A stretch of 64,000 nt of DNA from NCBI GenBank assembly GCA_036245805.1, contig BTRK01000003.1:12254464-12318463 (forward strand), read 5' to 3'. The notes under the pieces are model-generated. The model searched no databases and was not told where the DNA came from. It saw nothing but the letters and a program-made list of their open reading frames with translations. This DNA is from Pristionchus mayeri (taxonomy: Eukaryota > Nematoda > Chromadorea > Rhabditida > Neodiplogasteridae). Of the stretch, positions 43,632 through 54,214 are shown one piece after another. The translations under genes and the position numbers were made by a program. The stretch's first letter is position 1. Each line of letters starts with the position of its first letter.

Positions 43632-46053
43632 TTATTCTTTGAATGATACATGTTTGATTGTATCCTCCCATATTTTATAGTCGGCAGTGTTTCCCTTGAA
43701 ATCGTTCAGAGCAAACTTGTGGCGTCGCGAGTGGTCACGTCCGCTAACATTCATGAAAACCACCCTTCCCGATGAAATTACCTCCTGAAAACAGAAAATT
43801 AAATATTAAAAAAACAGGAGGGTACACACTCTTAACTGATATTACCTAGCATTCTCAACAAGGTCACTTCAAGTCGCATTTTTTACAATATAAATACTAC
43901 AGAACAGCACCTGCATAAGCTGGAAGCAATCATCTCGTTCGAGTCCTGTATCAGTTTGAATGTATATCTGGTGGCATCCAATATCGAACATCTTGGAAAC
44001 CAGCGATTCCCCTCCTTTCCCAAGGCGGAAAAGGTCTCGCAAGGATGTTTTAGGCTTTTTGAATTGCGAGAAGAACAAGCATTTGTTGACTGAGCATTCT
44101 GCTAGTTTTATAATGAATGATTCTGAAATTGTCATAATTCTCACATTTTTCTTCATTACTGGTAAAACTCACCGTAATCATCCAGGTTCCAATAATTGAT
44201 GTCCAGATAGACCAATTCAAACGCAATTTTGCCGAGGAACGACAGAAGCGATGCTCTAAATTAAATTATCATTCAAACAACAAACTCAAAACTAACCCGC
44301 TCTCATTATTGAATGAGTCGTTATTTACAAATATGGCGCGAATCCGACAAAATTCAAAGAGTTCGGCGATCTCTTCGAAAGCGAGCAGAACATTTTTCTG
44401 CATGTGCACAGAGTCTATTTTTCCGTTGAGTGTAAGTCTAAGTGTATTTCGGTTTTCTGAATCGAGGCGAATGCAGAAGCAATAGTTCTGCAAAGTAAGT
44501 ATGCATTGATCTACCCGTAAAATCGATCTTATATAAGAGGGATAACTACTGATCTACCGAGTACTTGGTTTCATTGATTGAATGGAAATTTGCTCACTTT
44601 TGATTGCTTGCTTAATTTGTATTCGTCTGCTATTCGCATAAGCGGGAGCATTGCCATTCTACGCATCGAGCGAATTTCTCGAGTGCTTCCGCAATCGCGA
44701 TTTTCAATTGTGAAAACGTGCTCTGCATTGATATTCTGCAAAAAAAAGTGTTATTGGTTGTCCATATTAGTGTGTTCTAGGGCTCCGGAATTGGGCATCT
44801 TTTGAATCATTTTCGCTTATGTCGCGCTATTTATGTATAATATATTTTGTTCATAAAACATATCGGAAAATGATTCAGAATATGCCCAATTAAGCCCAAT
44901 TCCGGAACCCTACAAGAGAATCAATGGGGAACCGCTGTTTTTAAAAATGGTATTTGTGAGCACATAACGATTGCGCAGTCAACTGCGGTATTAATTCGAG
45001 GACTTCGTTCCCACCTCGGGTCTGCCCTTGACTGCACGCGTTCTCTTCTTCGTGCATCTTTCGATGTTAACACTATGGAGAACGGGTCGATAGTAGTGTT
45101 GCACGTAGGCGCTCACTCTCGAGTTGGCTGTGTGACTCACCTAGAAGGAAGAATCTAGCGAAGACAATGCGGGTTCCCAGTTTAAAGTAGAGTTCCCGAA
45201 TTGGGCGTTTCGTGAGCGCTATATATGTATACTATGTATTGCACATGAAACATATCCGAAAATACTTCAAAAGATGCCCAGTTACGCCCAATTCTGGAAC
45301 CCTAGTTTGAAGCCACCTTCATTTCCGAATTTTGAACGATCAAGAGGAAACTCCCACATCTAATTCATTCATGTTTTCCGTAATGATCACAATCACTAGT
45401 ATAAACGCTTAGTCTGAAGCCGGAAAGCATTTACCACATGAAAGCTTAGCTTTCGCAAAAAAATACGCTATAGTTTCCTAAATTCTTGCTCCACAAGCTC
45501 GAATACAGGAGGAAGCTCCCTTATAATTCTAGCTCAACCCTTGTATCTCGTTCATTATCTATCTGGAACACTCTTCCCATAGAATGTGTTAGTTCCTCGC
45601 ATAATGTTTTTTCTAGTTTAATCCGTTCACAATGTCATACTTTTTATCCCCCGTCTATTATTGCCACTTGGCTAGATCAATAGATCAATTATCCCTCTCC
45701 CTCCCATACCCTTGCTGCCAAGCAACATCCAACCGATTCAATCCAATCGACGGACATCCGTTTCTTGTATACACTCTCGCCATTCTTGAAATCTCACCCC
45801 AACGGAATAAATGAATGAATGAATGAATGAATGAAGCTACCCGAATGCATCCAGTAAGCAAAGCATTGATCAGTTGAAACCCCACCGCTCTCAGTTGCAT
45901 CAACAGCTCCTTGTCCAAATTGATCAGAATCCTCTCGAATGAGGTGATTGCTATGCCGAAAAGATCTGGAGTCTCGTTTCTCAATTCCTCCATTGCAATT
46001 TTCTCGACAATTGATCGGACGAGTCTGAAATCCAGATTTTGAAAGGGAAACAA
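43632..46053 (-). CDS. F-box-like nematode family protein, start codon not found
   Basis: Six minus-strand exons close in phase to 329 codons: 45841-46053, 44598-44735, 44297-44487, 44173-44255, 43911-44122, 43632-43784 (stop TAA). The first exon reads FPFQNLDFRLVRSIVEKI and DLFGIAITSFERILINLDK, which resembles a degenerate F-box (adapter helix bundle that binds Skp1). The rest, with EEIAELFEFCRIRAIFVNN and FELVYLDINYWNLDDYESF, resembles the leucine-rich or FTH-like substrate regions of expanded nematode F-box families, so a role in ubiquitin-ligase substrate choice is an inference. No ATG lies in frame: the frame extends to ~46100 and then meets a stop, with a possible acceptor TTATAG just upstream, so a further 5' exon is missing or the start has been lost. 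It is convergent with the channel gene, with stops 593 bp apart. A LINE tail sits in intron 1. Confidence 0.7.
44778..44912. repeat. MITE family A copy, CCGGAATTGGGC subtype
   Basis: GGGCTCCGGAATTGGGC / GCCCAATTCCGGAACCC ends with TA on both sides. In intron 1 of the F-box-like gene. Confidence 0.85.
45188..45304. repeat. MITE family A copy, short
   Basis: GAGTTCCCGAATTGGGCG / CGCCCAATTCTGGAACCC ends, TA on both sides; left half shortened by about 25 bp. Confidence 0.8.
45484..45838 (+). mobile_element. 5'-truncated LINE tail (CR1/L2-like) with microsatellite end
   Basis: The frame reads YRRKLPYNSSS, VSRSLSIWNTLPIECV and HNVFSSLIRS, the usual C-terminus of CR1/L2-type reverse transcriptases ('W N LP ... 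F...L'). It stops at 45681-45683, then has a 3' UTR and ends in (AATG)n at 45808-45836, the kind of tail these elements use for target-primed integration. It is 5'-truncated and inserted in intron 1 of the F-box-like gene, antisense to it, directly next to exon 1. Confidence 0.75.
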
Positions 46054-47250
46054 TGACTCAGCTATAATTTTAGTGAAAATGGGAGACTTTGAGAGAATTG
46101 CTTAAATGTACGTAAAACTGGCATGGAAGCTTACTTTCAAGTTTTTACTTACAAGTTACTTACAAGTAGTTATTGTTTACTTACAAGTTAATTTGGAATA
46201 GAATAGGTCAATTGAAGTAAGTTATTTTGGAGAAAAAATCTAGTTAGCAGGGTAACCGGGGCCGGGCAATAGCGCTAAAGGCGCACTTCACAAGCGACCG
46301 TATTGTTTAAATGGAGCGCATCACAGAAAAATACAGTGATTTTGGAAATGTAGCATGAGATACGTTGTTTTTACATACACTTTACCTTCTTTGCATTATA
46401 GTTTTTTTTAAATGTTATACATTTGTGTTAGCTAAATAAATTGCAATTGAAAGCACGGCCAAGTGTGCTGACTAGGGTGCCGGTATTGGGCGTAATTCGG
46501 CATATTTTGGATCATTTTCAGATATGTTTCATGTACAATATATAATATACATATATAGCGCATATGAAACATCTCCGAAAATGATTCAAAAGATGCCCAA
46601 TTACGCCCAACTCCGGAACCCTAGTACTGACGGTTTGTGAGAACGGGCTGAGATAGTGTGGAGGGAGGATGAGAAAGCGCGAGATAGTGGGCGATTGAGT
46701 ATCACGCAATCGATTGTGAGTCATTTTGACTTGTGGAACGGTCGAGATCATCGGAACAAGCGAGTAATGCACGAATAATGCCTAGTATCATACTACACAT
46801 AGACACAAATGAGTTCGTTGACTCTCCCTCTGTTTCTTTGGTCACCAGCACACACAAACCTCGAGAGGCGTATAGAGTATGGAGAGGAAGAGTGAAGTGG
46901 AAACGCGAATCACTCACTATCATGTGACCACTGCACCAAGATCTATCGTGTCCGTTTATCTCTTATACGGCCTGTTGGGGATTCATTTCCATGCAGATTA
47001 CGTTGTGATATTATGCGAAAGGGAACATAGAGAGAGAGAGAGAGGAGATACGGAACACGTATCACAAACTTTCCGGTTGTTGTCTGCGCGAACAGAGAGG
47101 GCGCTATCCCATTTTTTTTCTCTCTCTCTTTTCTTCGGTTTCGTTCTCTCTACTCATTTTTTATGTGAAAGTATCCATTGTCTCTACGTACAACCAGTTC
47201 AAACAGTTAGTGATTCAAACTTTTAAAATAGGCCGAAATTTGAATTTGCA
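46054..47250. other. No firm gene; MITE and decayed repeats
   Basis: Contains one family A MITE (46473-46623), TTACAAGTTACTTACAAGT runs near 46140-46190 and GAGAGA tracts. Upstream exons of the zinc-finger gene would be expected here, and CDHCTKIYR near 46924 is a possible zinc-knuckle exon, but splice joins could not be closed. Confidence 0.4.
46473..46623. repeat. MITE family A copy
   Basis: GGGTGCCGGTATTGGGCG / CGCCCAACTCCGGAACCC ends, TA at 46473-46474 and 46622-46623, palindromic TATATA centre. Confidence 0.85.
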
Positions 47251-47251
47251 G

Positions 47252-47615
47252 GAACCCAGTGACGCCAGCCATTGGACTGGATCTGCCGGTCGACTGTCCG
47301 CTGCCGGTCGACCTTCCTCATGTCGATATGCATATATATATATATATATCGCAGAGACTGCATATCGACATGAGGAAGGTCTTCCTGTGCGGAGGATGCG
47401 CAACTGCGTACACCTGTCCCCGATTGCTCATCAAACACGTGGAGGTGTGAATCACGCACAAACTTCCGAGATAATGTTGTGAAAAAACGTTATTTTCAAA
47501 AATTCTGCAGAGATTCGGCAAGAAATGCGAGAAGAAAGTGAATATGTTGACAGTGGATCGAAAGGAGGTCGAAAAGGCCGAGGCTACGGCTAATTTAGAG
47601 AAGAAAAAGCGATGA
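47252..47615 (+). CDS. 3' end of a zinc-finger protein gene (partial)
   Basis: Two exons, 47252-47445 (acceptor tttgcag, donor gtgtga) and 47512-47615 (acceptor ctgcag, stop TGA), join in frame. The product has FLCGGCATAYTCPRLLIKHV and RFGKKCEKK, a C-x2-C-x12-H-x7-C arrangement like a C2HC or variant C2H2 zinc finger, then a basic, charged helical tail ending in EKKKR. A nucleic-acid-binding role is plausible but not shown. Upstream exons and the start are not identified. The first exon contains a perfect 23-bp inverted repeat with an AT dinucleotide loop, which encodes IDM-HIYIYIS-like residues and looks inserted. Confidence 0.5.
47310..47381 (+). repeat. 23-bp perfect hairpin inside an exon
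   Basis: 47310-47332 (GACCTTCCTCATGTC...) is exactly complementary to 47359-47381, with a 26-nt loop that begins with (TA)n. Dimensions resemble a microRNA precursor, though the perfect stem is shorter than usual. Confidence 0.85.
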
Positions 47616-47711
47616 AACCGGAGTTGCAATGGTGAATAAATGCTTTGTGTCAACACTGCTTGATGCATATATGTTCCTTGAGAAGCGGTGGGGAATCGAG
47701 AGGGGAGATAT

Positions 47712-47862
47712 TAGGGTTCCGGAATTGGGCGTAATTAGGCATATTTTGGATCATTTTCAGATATGTTTCATGAACAATATATATTGTACATATATAGCGC
47801 GCATGAAACATATCCGAAAATGATTCAAAAGATTCCCAATTACGTTAAATTCCCGAACCCTA
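47712..47862. repeat. MITE family A copy
   Basis: GGGTTCCGGAATTGGGCG left end, TAAATTCCCGAACCC right end, TA at 47712-47713 and 47861-47862; one of the best-preserved copies. Confidence 0.9.
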
Positions 47863-48244
47863 GGAGATATCACACTGACCACAACTTACACGCACAGAAT
47901 GCACACAAATTAGCCGGCCGAGTCCCTGTAAATTCGAGCAACATCGGGGGATTTGGAGGTCTCTTCCCCCGTAGCTAGCCTTGAGTAAGGTTGCCAGATC
48001 GAGACCAACTCCCTTGTTATTGACTCGATTTCCTCATGATTGCTTTGAGCGATATTGTGGGGTCAGTATTGGCAAATGCAAACGGGAAGAGGCAAGCACA
48101 TGAATGTGCATGAATCTGTTTCGTTGACTCTGGACTCCCTCTGTTCCTTTGGTCTCCAGCACACATAAACCTCGAGAGGCGTAGAGAGCATGGAGAGAAA
48201 GAGCGAAGTGGAAAAGCAATGACTCACTCACTATCTTTTATTTT

Positions 48245-48668
48245 TTCTGGAAACCTCGAGCCCGGAGCATATCTTTATCTTCTCTCTCCGAATTGGCTCT
48301 CTCTCAGCCAGCAATATTATGCCTCATTCACTTATTACACGGAGGCATTCAATAGAACGTTCACATATGGAAAGGATGTAAGTATTTCAAAAATTTTCGA
48401 ACACAAACGAGACATATTTGTCTCATTAATTGGTTAACGCAGTTCGACTTCAGTATGGTGGCTCAAATCTGAAGAAGGATGAGATCCTAACTCTCGAGAT
48501 CACGAACGAAAAGGTAGAGAAGAAACAATGAAAGTTCGTTCTATAGTAACTTCGTCAACAGATATTTCCTCCGTAAGGGAACCTACGAGAATGGTCAGAA
48601 TTTTGAAGTGCTTCCGCTGAGCAATCGCGCGCGGCTCTTGCCACAAAAAAATAATAAAAATTCTAAAT
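48245..48668 (+). pseudogene. Exon relics of an unknown protein
   Basis: Three coding-like pieces lie in order: NLEPGAYLYLLSPNWLSLSQ (48249-48380, donor gtaagt), LQYGGSNLKKDEILTLEITN (~48442-48512) and RYFLRKGTYENGQNFEVLPL (~48558-48668, stop TAG). Reading frames do not join cleanly at the apparent introns, so either a small change has broken the gene or the junctions are misjudged. Family not recognised. Confidence 0.35.
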
Positions 48669-48875
48669 AGAAAACAAATTTCTCACTGTGCCGTAAGTTT
48701 TCTGCTCGTCTGCAGACTGCTTGGTTGCTGGAGAGGAAGTCACTGGTTGCAATTTAGTCAATCATCACATTTAGAAACTATTGAATCTCTGTTTCATTAG
48801 CATAACTTATAAATTTGCAATTTTGTATTTTCAATGTGGAAGAGGACATGCGTTGAATATAAAAATGGCATGCTA

Positions 48876-49395
48876 ACTGATCAACGGGGGCGGACAAACC
48901 CGCAACGGATCGCCGTTCGCTGGATATTTGATCTACCAACTTGGGAGTTGTTGCATTGTTATCAGTGTACACTACACTACATCACCCGGATTATATCCTC
49001 TAATTAGGTGATCTTGAGTTTCACTCCCTATCACCGTACATTGTGAATTTGAGTGGAAAATCATGATTAGATAAACACCGTATACAAAACGATATCCATG
49101 TTACTGGGATACAGTAGATTCTGAGGTACTAGAATATCATTAGCTTACGGATTTTGTTGTTTATCTAACAATGATTTTTCACTCAAATTCTCAATTTTGG
49201 ACCATGAACCCCCTATACGGTGATTGCGAGTGAAACTCAAGATCACCTAGTTAGAGGATCTAAACAGGATGATGTAGTAGAGGATATACTTATAACAATG
49301 CAATAACTCTCCCAAGTTGAAAGATCAAATATCCAGCGAACGGCGATCCGTTGCGGTTTTGTCAGTTGCTGTTTTGTCGGCCCTGCCTGATCAAC
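48876..49395. repeat. 0.52 kb foldback element
   Basis: Outer ends TGATCAAC...GCAACGGATCGCCGTTCGCT and the mirror image; inner landmarks GATCTTGAGTTTCACTC and GAGTGAAACTCAAGATC. Centre near 49130. No coding capacity and no clear target duplication. Confidence 0.85.
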
Positions 49396-49564
49396 TGCTG
49401 TTCATTATTACCGGTCTTCGTATTTCCTCTTCTCATATGTTGCAGCATTCATCATATCCTACTCGCTGCATCGATATAGAGTTAAAATAGTTGTGCTCCA
49501 TCAGCTACATTATTCACTGTTCCCCCATCACAATACTTTCATTCATTTCACATCAGGCGATTCA

Positions 49565-49668
49565 AATGGGGAAGATGGCGCGATGTTCATTCTCGGCGCG
49601 CGCCTTCAGTCGCAGCTCCTTGCGGTAATTGAGGAAGTTGTCCTCCAGATGGCAGATGATGTCCGCCT
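49565..49668 (-). pseudogene. C-terminal exon copy 1 of an unknown gene
   Basis: Minus frame reads IICHLEDNFLNYRKELRLKA and then ENEHRAIFPI before a stop. It closely resembles the exon at 51541-51622 (LEDNSKYRNELRLKARVENE). The surrounding non-coding DNA (49430-49560 and 51380-51540) is also similar, so this is a segmental duplication of a terminal exon. A hAT-like foldback is inserted just upstream (in minus sense) at 49671. Family not recognised. Confidence 0.45.
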
Positions 49669-49670
49669 AG

Positions 49671-50163
49671 AGCAGGGTTGGGATTTTACGTTTACGGATT
49701 TTACGGTATTAATCCGTAAAATTTATTTTTTACGGATTCCGTGAAAAAATTGCGAAATTTTTGTGGAAAACATGTAAAATTCGATCAAAATCGAAACTTT
49801 TGAACGATTTTATCCTGTTTTTGTTATGTTTTCGTTTGATATGTTTTTGATATGTTTTCGTATTAAAAAACAGAAAAAAAGTGTCGCATACTTATTCATT
49901 CCTGATTTCTTGAGATTTTGTGAACCCATGTCGCCCGAGAAAATGTCTAAAGAAACGCTTTTAAACAAATAAACAAACATTTATGACTTACTTGCCCCTA
50001 TGCAACATTCAGTTGCTTACGTACATGATTATAGCTCCCTACAGAGAAATTTGGGTAAATTTTACGGATTTTACGTTTTTTACGGCATTTTATGGATTTT
50101 GAAACCGTAAATTTTACGTTTTTACGGATCCGTAAAATATTTATTTTACGCCCAACCCTGCTC
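49671..50163. mobile_element. 0.49 kb foldback, hAT-like ends, rich in TTTTACGG
   Basis: Ends AGAGCAGGGTTGGG and CCCAACCCTGCTCT are perfect mirrors; CAGGG at the tip is typical of hAT elements. Both sub-ends are rich in ATTTTACGG words in mirror orientation. No coding capacity. An 8-bp hAT target duplication could not be shown. Confidence 0.7.
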
Positions 50164-50619
50164 TGCAAGCCTGTTTTCGATTATTGATTTGTGCAATTAT
50201 TGATTTGGCGCTGCAAGAATAAGTCATCCATGAAGGGGGCACGTTGCAACAATTAAATGGTCATTTCCTCGTGTAAAGGTGAAGAGGAGGGGTATTAATG
50301 CGATTGTGAAGCATGAGTAGCGCATTTGGAATGATTATTTGTTAAAAATAATGTCGATTATAACTGGTGATTCGGGTGCCCCTCGCAATTTTGTTTCAGT
50401 ATTAGAATATTGCCTGAATATTCTTGGTTTATCAGTTATGCGTGGATTGTCAGTGGAAAAAACAACACAATACTCGTATCTTTTTCAGAATTAGAATAGA
50501 AACTACAAGCAGATCAATGGCTCATAGGGAGTGCTGGTGTATAATACTGTTGCACCGAGAAACAGCATCCTGCCGTAATACTTACTGTACCTGAGTATGA
50601 GCACCTTCACGACACAGCA

Positions 50620-51370
50620 AGTCAACTCAGAAAAAAAGCTCACTTGCGTGGCAGAGTTAATCCTTTTCATCGCGGACAAAGGGATCGGCTGAACAGAGGG
50701 GGACAAAGGTAGCGATGTGAAATGCAGGGTTTTCCGAAAGTTATCTGATGCCACCGCTGACTGAGATCGAAATTGATTAAACGGCCTCGTCAACTTGTGC
50801 GGAAGGGGTTTAAGCAACTTTCTTCACAATCGCCATGCCGATATCTTAATTCCCCTCGGAGGAGATAACTCTGGAGTGGCTAAAACAGTCGATTTTAGCT
50901 GTTTTTGCAGGGTTCTTCGAACGTTAGCTCATGTAACCGCTGACTGGGATCGAAATTGAACAATCGGCCTCGTCAAGTTGTATGGAAGGGGTTTAGGCAA
51001 CTTTCCGCACAATCGCCATTTCCATATCTTAATTCCCCTTGGAGGAGATAGCTCTAGACTGAGGCAAACTGCCGCTTTATCTCAATTTCTTTCAGATTTC
51101 TATTATGTTTCAGAAAAATTAGAAGTACAAATTTTGCCGCTCGCTTGATTGAATAACGTTTTAACTATGTTTCAGCTATCTATAACGATTGGATTTTCTG
51201 ATTGTCTTGATAGTTTGCTGCAATCAAAGAGTTCAAATATGTTTCGCTAAATAAATACGGAATTAGGGGTGAATGTTCACCGACCGACTCTAGAGGTGAT
51301 AATGGGCCACAGTGGGAGGGCGAGATCGATCCGAAAATTGGTCTGCCACACAAATGAACTTTTTTTTCTT
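50620..51370. repeat. Decayed foldback/tandem element (family C)
   Basis: Contains two ~95-bp direct copies (about 50780-50876 and 50963-51058) sharing GGCCTCGTCAA, GGAAGGGGTTTA and TCTTAATTCCCC. Ends (AGCTCACTTGCGTGGCAGAG and TCTGCCACACAAATGAACTT) are imperfect mirrors. A second copy of this family occupies 61310-62690, where it is split by a mariner-like element. Confidence 0.6.
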
Positions 51371-51540
51371 TCAGCAGTCTTCTTATTTCCTCTTCTCAAT
51401 CTTAAAACAATATAGCCTACTCACTACCTCAATATAGAGTTAAAATAATTTTGCTCCATCAGCTACCATGTTCACTGCTTCCCCCTCAGAATACCATTCA
51501 TTTCATGCGGGAGATTTAGAAAATGCAAACCTTTCAAGGG

Positions 51541-51622
51541 ACGATTGCGCGATGCTCGTTCTCGACGCGCGCCTTCAGTCGCAACTCGTTGCGGTACTTG
51601 GAGTTGTCCTCCAGAAGTCCAT
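51541..51622 (-). pseudogene. C-terminal exon copy 2 of an unknown gene
   Basis: Minus frame GLLEDNSKYRNELRLKARVE continues to NEHRAIVP and a stop. Paralogous to 49565-49668. Whether either copy is still transcribed cannot be told. Confidence 0.4.
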
Positions 51623-51846
51623 GTTAAGATAATTCTATAATTATATTATTTTTTTGTTTTTTTATTCCCCAACAAGTAACAGCCTCATTGCAACAGTGGA
51701 ATCTCGTCAATTTGTATTATAAAATGAAATGTGCTTGCACTCAGGAAATTACCAGTTGCATCAGTCGTGCAGTTAAGGAAACAAATGGCATAGGGTAAAT
51801 AAAATCGATAATCAGAGGCAATCATGATATTCTCCATTGGTCTCAC

Positions 51847-51928
51847 CTGGAAGTTCCTGATTCAGTCATGGTCTACGAACCGCTGCGCGCTCTTCTCGCG
51901 AATGCCCAAAGCGATGATACATTGGAAT
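51847..51928 (-). CDS. Possible internal exon, minus strand
   Basis: Bounded by CTTCAG and CAG|GTGAGA. One frame reads FQCIIALGIREKSAQRFVDH before a stop, another IPMYHRFGHSREERAAVRRP before a stop. It may be an exon of the same minus-strand gene as 52344-52472 and 49565-49668, now broken. Low confidence. Confidence 0.25.
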
Positions 51929-52343
51929 CTGAAGAGAGAATAGACCGAGGTTACTGTAAAGTATGATATAATTACGGTATGAATACGGAAAATTGAGCCT
52001 GCAACGGGTAGATAGAAATTATTAGGATACAACTATTCATAATAATATATTCAAGAACAAGAATCAAGGACTGATGTGTGGAACGGGTAGCGATCTAGTA
52101 ATTATTATGGAACACAAATCAACAAGGACGAGCAAATTTCTTGCATAAGAAACACGAACCAGAAAGAAGGAATTACATGTGCATACACGTTTCGCGCATC
52201 ACATAAAAGTTGCGCGTCTGCGGTCGGCGCTTTGTTCTTTATCTTTTCTTAAATCACTAATCAAACCCTTCTTCTGATCTACCCTTTACATTCACTCTGG
52301 CTTGTACTCCATCATCGCAGCCTACTTTCTTGTTCACCTAAGT

Positions 52344-52472
52344 TCACGTTCGAGTACTGTAGATCATTGATGTATTCACGTAAACTGATTGGCTGTTTTT
52401 TTTCGATGCGGAACTTAAGGTGTCCGCATCGTCGTCATTGTAGGCGGCGAACATCGAGAGAGGAGCGATAGA
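52344..52472 (-). CDS. Possible terminal exon, minus strand, unknown product
   Basis: After the acceptor TCTCTCAG the minus frame reads SIAPLSMFAAYNDDDADTLS and on to MIYSTRT and a stop. Composition looks like real coding sequence (acidic, Ser-rich tail). No upstream exon was found because a mariner-like element begins at 52608. Confidence 0.3.
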   Translation of the reverse strand, partial: SIAPLSMFAAYNDDDADTLSSASKKNSQSVYVNTSMIYSTRT

Positions 52473-52959
52473 CTGAGAGAACAAAAGGTTGAGAAATGGC
52501 AGATACCCTACTAGAAACATCAGTGTTACACACATTTCCTAAATGCCAGCCAGAGGAATTCAGAACAATAGAGCCTTCTTTTCAATACAAAAACTACAAC
52601 TATAAGGTTGATGCAAAAGTCTTGGGTTTTTTTGCTATTTCGCCTTCCATCTTCCTTTTAGTTTGATCGACGAACTTTCGGATATTGATTACTAATGAGG
52701 CCTTGGATACTCTTTCATATGCGCACCCTACCAGCATTGCCTAATCAGAGAGGCGAGAATTGGATAACGTTAAATTTTACGAAATTCATTTGTCGAAAGT
52801 GACACATTTCTCAATATTATTTTTCCCGTGAATCACGAATGCTCAATTTCTGTTGTTTTATATATATATGAAGCTCCAAACTTTACCCTATAAATACTTT
52901 TTATTATGGATGCTGGAAGTTACAACTTTTCGAGAAATGAATTGATCTGTAAATCAATA

Positions 52960-53920
52960 CCTATATATAAAGCGCTGTGTGCGTGTTCCGTCTGTTCGGA
53001 TTGCGAAATAGGGAGAGGAGGGATTGATGAGAATAGAAGGGTATCGGTCCATTACCGTATACCAATCGATAATTAGCATTGGGTCAGCTACCGTATACCA
53101 ATCGATAATTAGCCATGGGTCACCGATTATTCCGTGGGTCAGATTTATGATTTTGACCTTTGAATTACCGTATACCAATCGATAATTTGCATTAGGTCAG
53201 CTACCGTATACCAATCGATAATTAGCCATGGGTCACCGATTATTCCGTGGGTCAGATTTACGATTTTGAACTTTGATCTTTGAATTACCGCATACCAATC
53301 AATAATTAGCATTGGGTCAACTACCGTACACCAATCGATAATTAGCCATTGGTCAAAGCTTTCAGAATGTTCGAAAATGTTCGAAAGCTTCTAAAATGTT
53401 CCAGACTGTTCGAAATTGTTCCAAAGCTTCTAGAATGTTCCAGAAAGTTCGAAATTGTTCCAAAGCTTCTAAAATGTTCCAGAATGTTCGAAATTATTCC
53501 AAAGCTTCTAGAATGTTTCAGAAAGTTCGAAATTGTTCCAAAGCTTCTAGAATGTTCCAGAATGTTCGAAATTGTTCCAAAGCTTCTAAAATGTTCCAGA
53601 ATGTTCGAAATTATTCCAAAGCTTCTAGAATGTTTCAGAAAGTTCGAAATTGTTCCAAAGCTTCTAGAATGTTCCAGAATGTTCGAAATTGTTCCAAAGC
53701 TTCTAGAATGTTCCAGAATGTTCCAAATTGTTCCAAAGCTTCTAAAATGTTCCAGAATGTTCGAAATTGTTCCAAAGCTTCTAAAATGTTCCAGAATGTT
53801 CGAAATTGTTCCAAAGCTTCTTGAATGTTAAAGAAAGATCGAAAAAAATAGTAGCGGCGAATCTAAAAACTGTGAACCGCCGGCCGTTGGCCCCCGCCGA
53901 AGGCGGGGGCTGATGGCTGG
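52960..53920 (+). mobile_element. Non-autonomous Helitron with minisatellites
   Basis: Starts CCTATATATAAAGCGCTGTG after an A and ends in CTGG before a T, as expected for Helitrons (5' TC-like end, 3' CTRR, insertion between A and T). A strong hairpin GCCCCCGCC-GAA-GGCGGGGGC (53890-53910) lies 10 nt upstream of the 3' end, another Helitron hallmark. No Rep/helicase gene. Inside are two tandem arrays, ~113-119-bp units with CCGTATACCAATCGATAATT (53050-53350) and 39-bp heat-shock-element-like units (53387-53830). The 5' CC instead of TC is atypical. Confidence 0.7.
53387..53830 (+). repeat. 39-bp minisatellite with heat-shock-element arrays
   Basis: Eleven full units plus a partial one, each starting AAAGCTTCT. 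The best unit reads TTCTAGAATGTTCCAGAATG then TTC, that is TTC-nn-GAA-nn-TTC-nn-GAA-nn-TTC, the exact spacing of HSF-binding pentamers. Variation (CTAAAATG, GTTTCAG, GAAAG) follows a three-unit higher-order pattern, with units 3-5 matching units 6-8. Two overlapping open frames of 140-160 codons are a by-product of the 39-bp period. Confidence 0.9.
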
Positions 53921-54214
53921 TGACTTCATATTTCATGTTTTATGTTGATTTCGCATATTTTTGAAAAATGAGAAATTCAAATTTTCTGAAAGGGGAAAGA
54001 AGCAGGCGTCAATGCTTTTTATGATAATATAGCATCTTCGTGGGTAAATGTAGCGCACTCATGGACAAGTCTGTATTATTGGCTACTGGAGAAAAAAAAT
54101 CCGAACAAATTACGGATATCCAAAGTTCACTGCTCATTTTCGTTATCATGTAATTCGGTTTCTATTTACCCATGCGCCATGTCTAGCATATTTTCTGAAA
54201 GGGTATGCATACTA

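Noticed and set aside
49671..50163. Firm hAT assignment
   Set aside because: CAGGG ends fit, but no 8-bp target duplication could be found, so only 'hAT-like' is claimed.
53349..53831. Repetitive 160- and 142-codon frames
   Set aside because: 39-bp minisatellite read in two frames; no start context or splice support.
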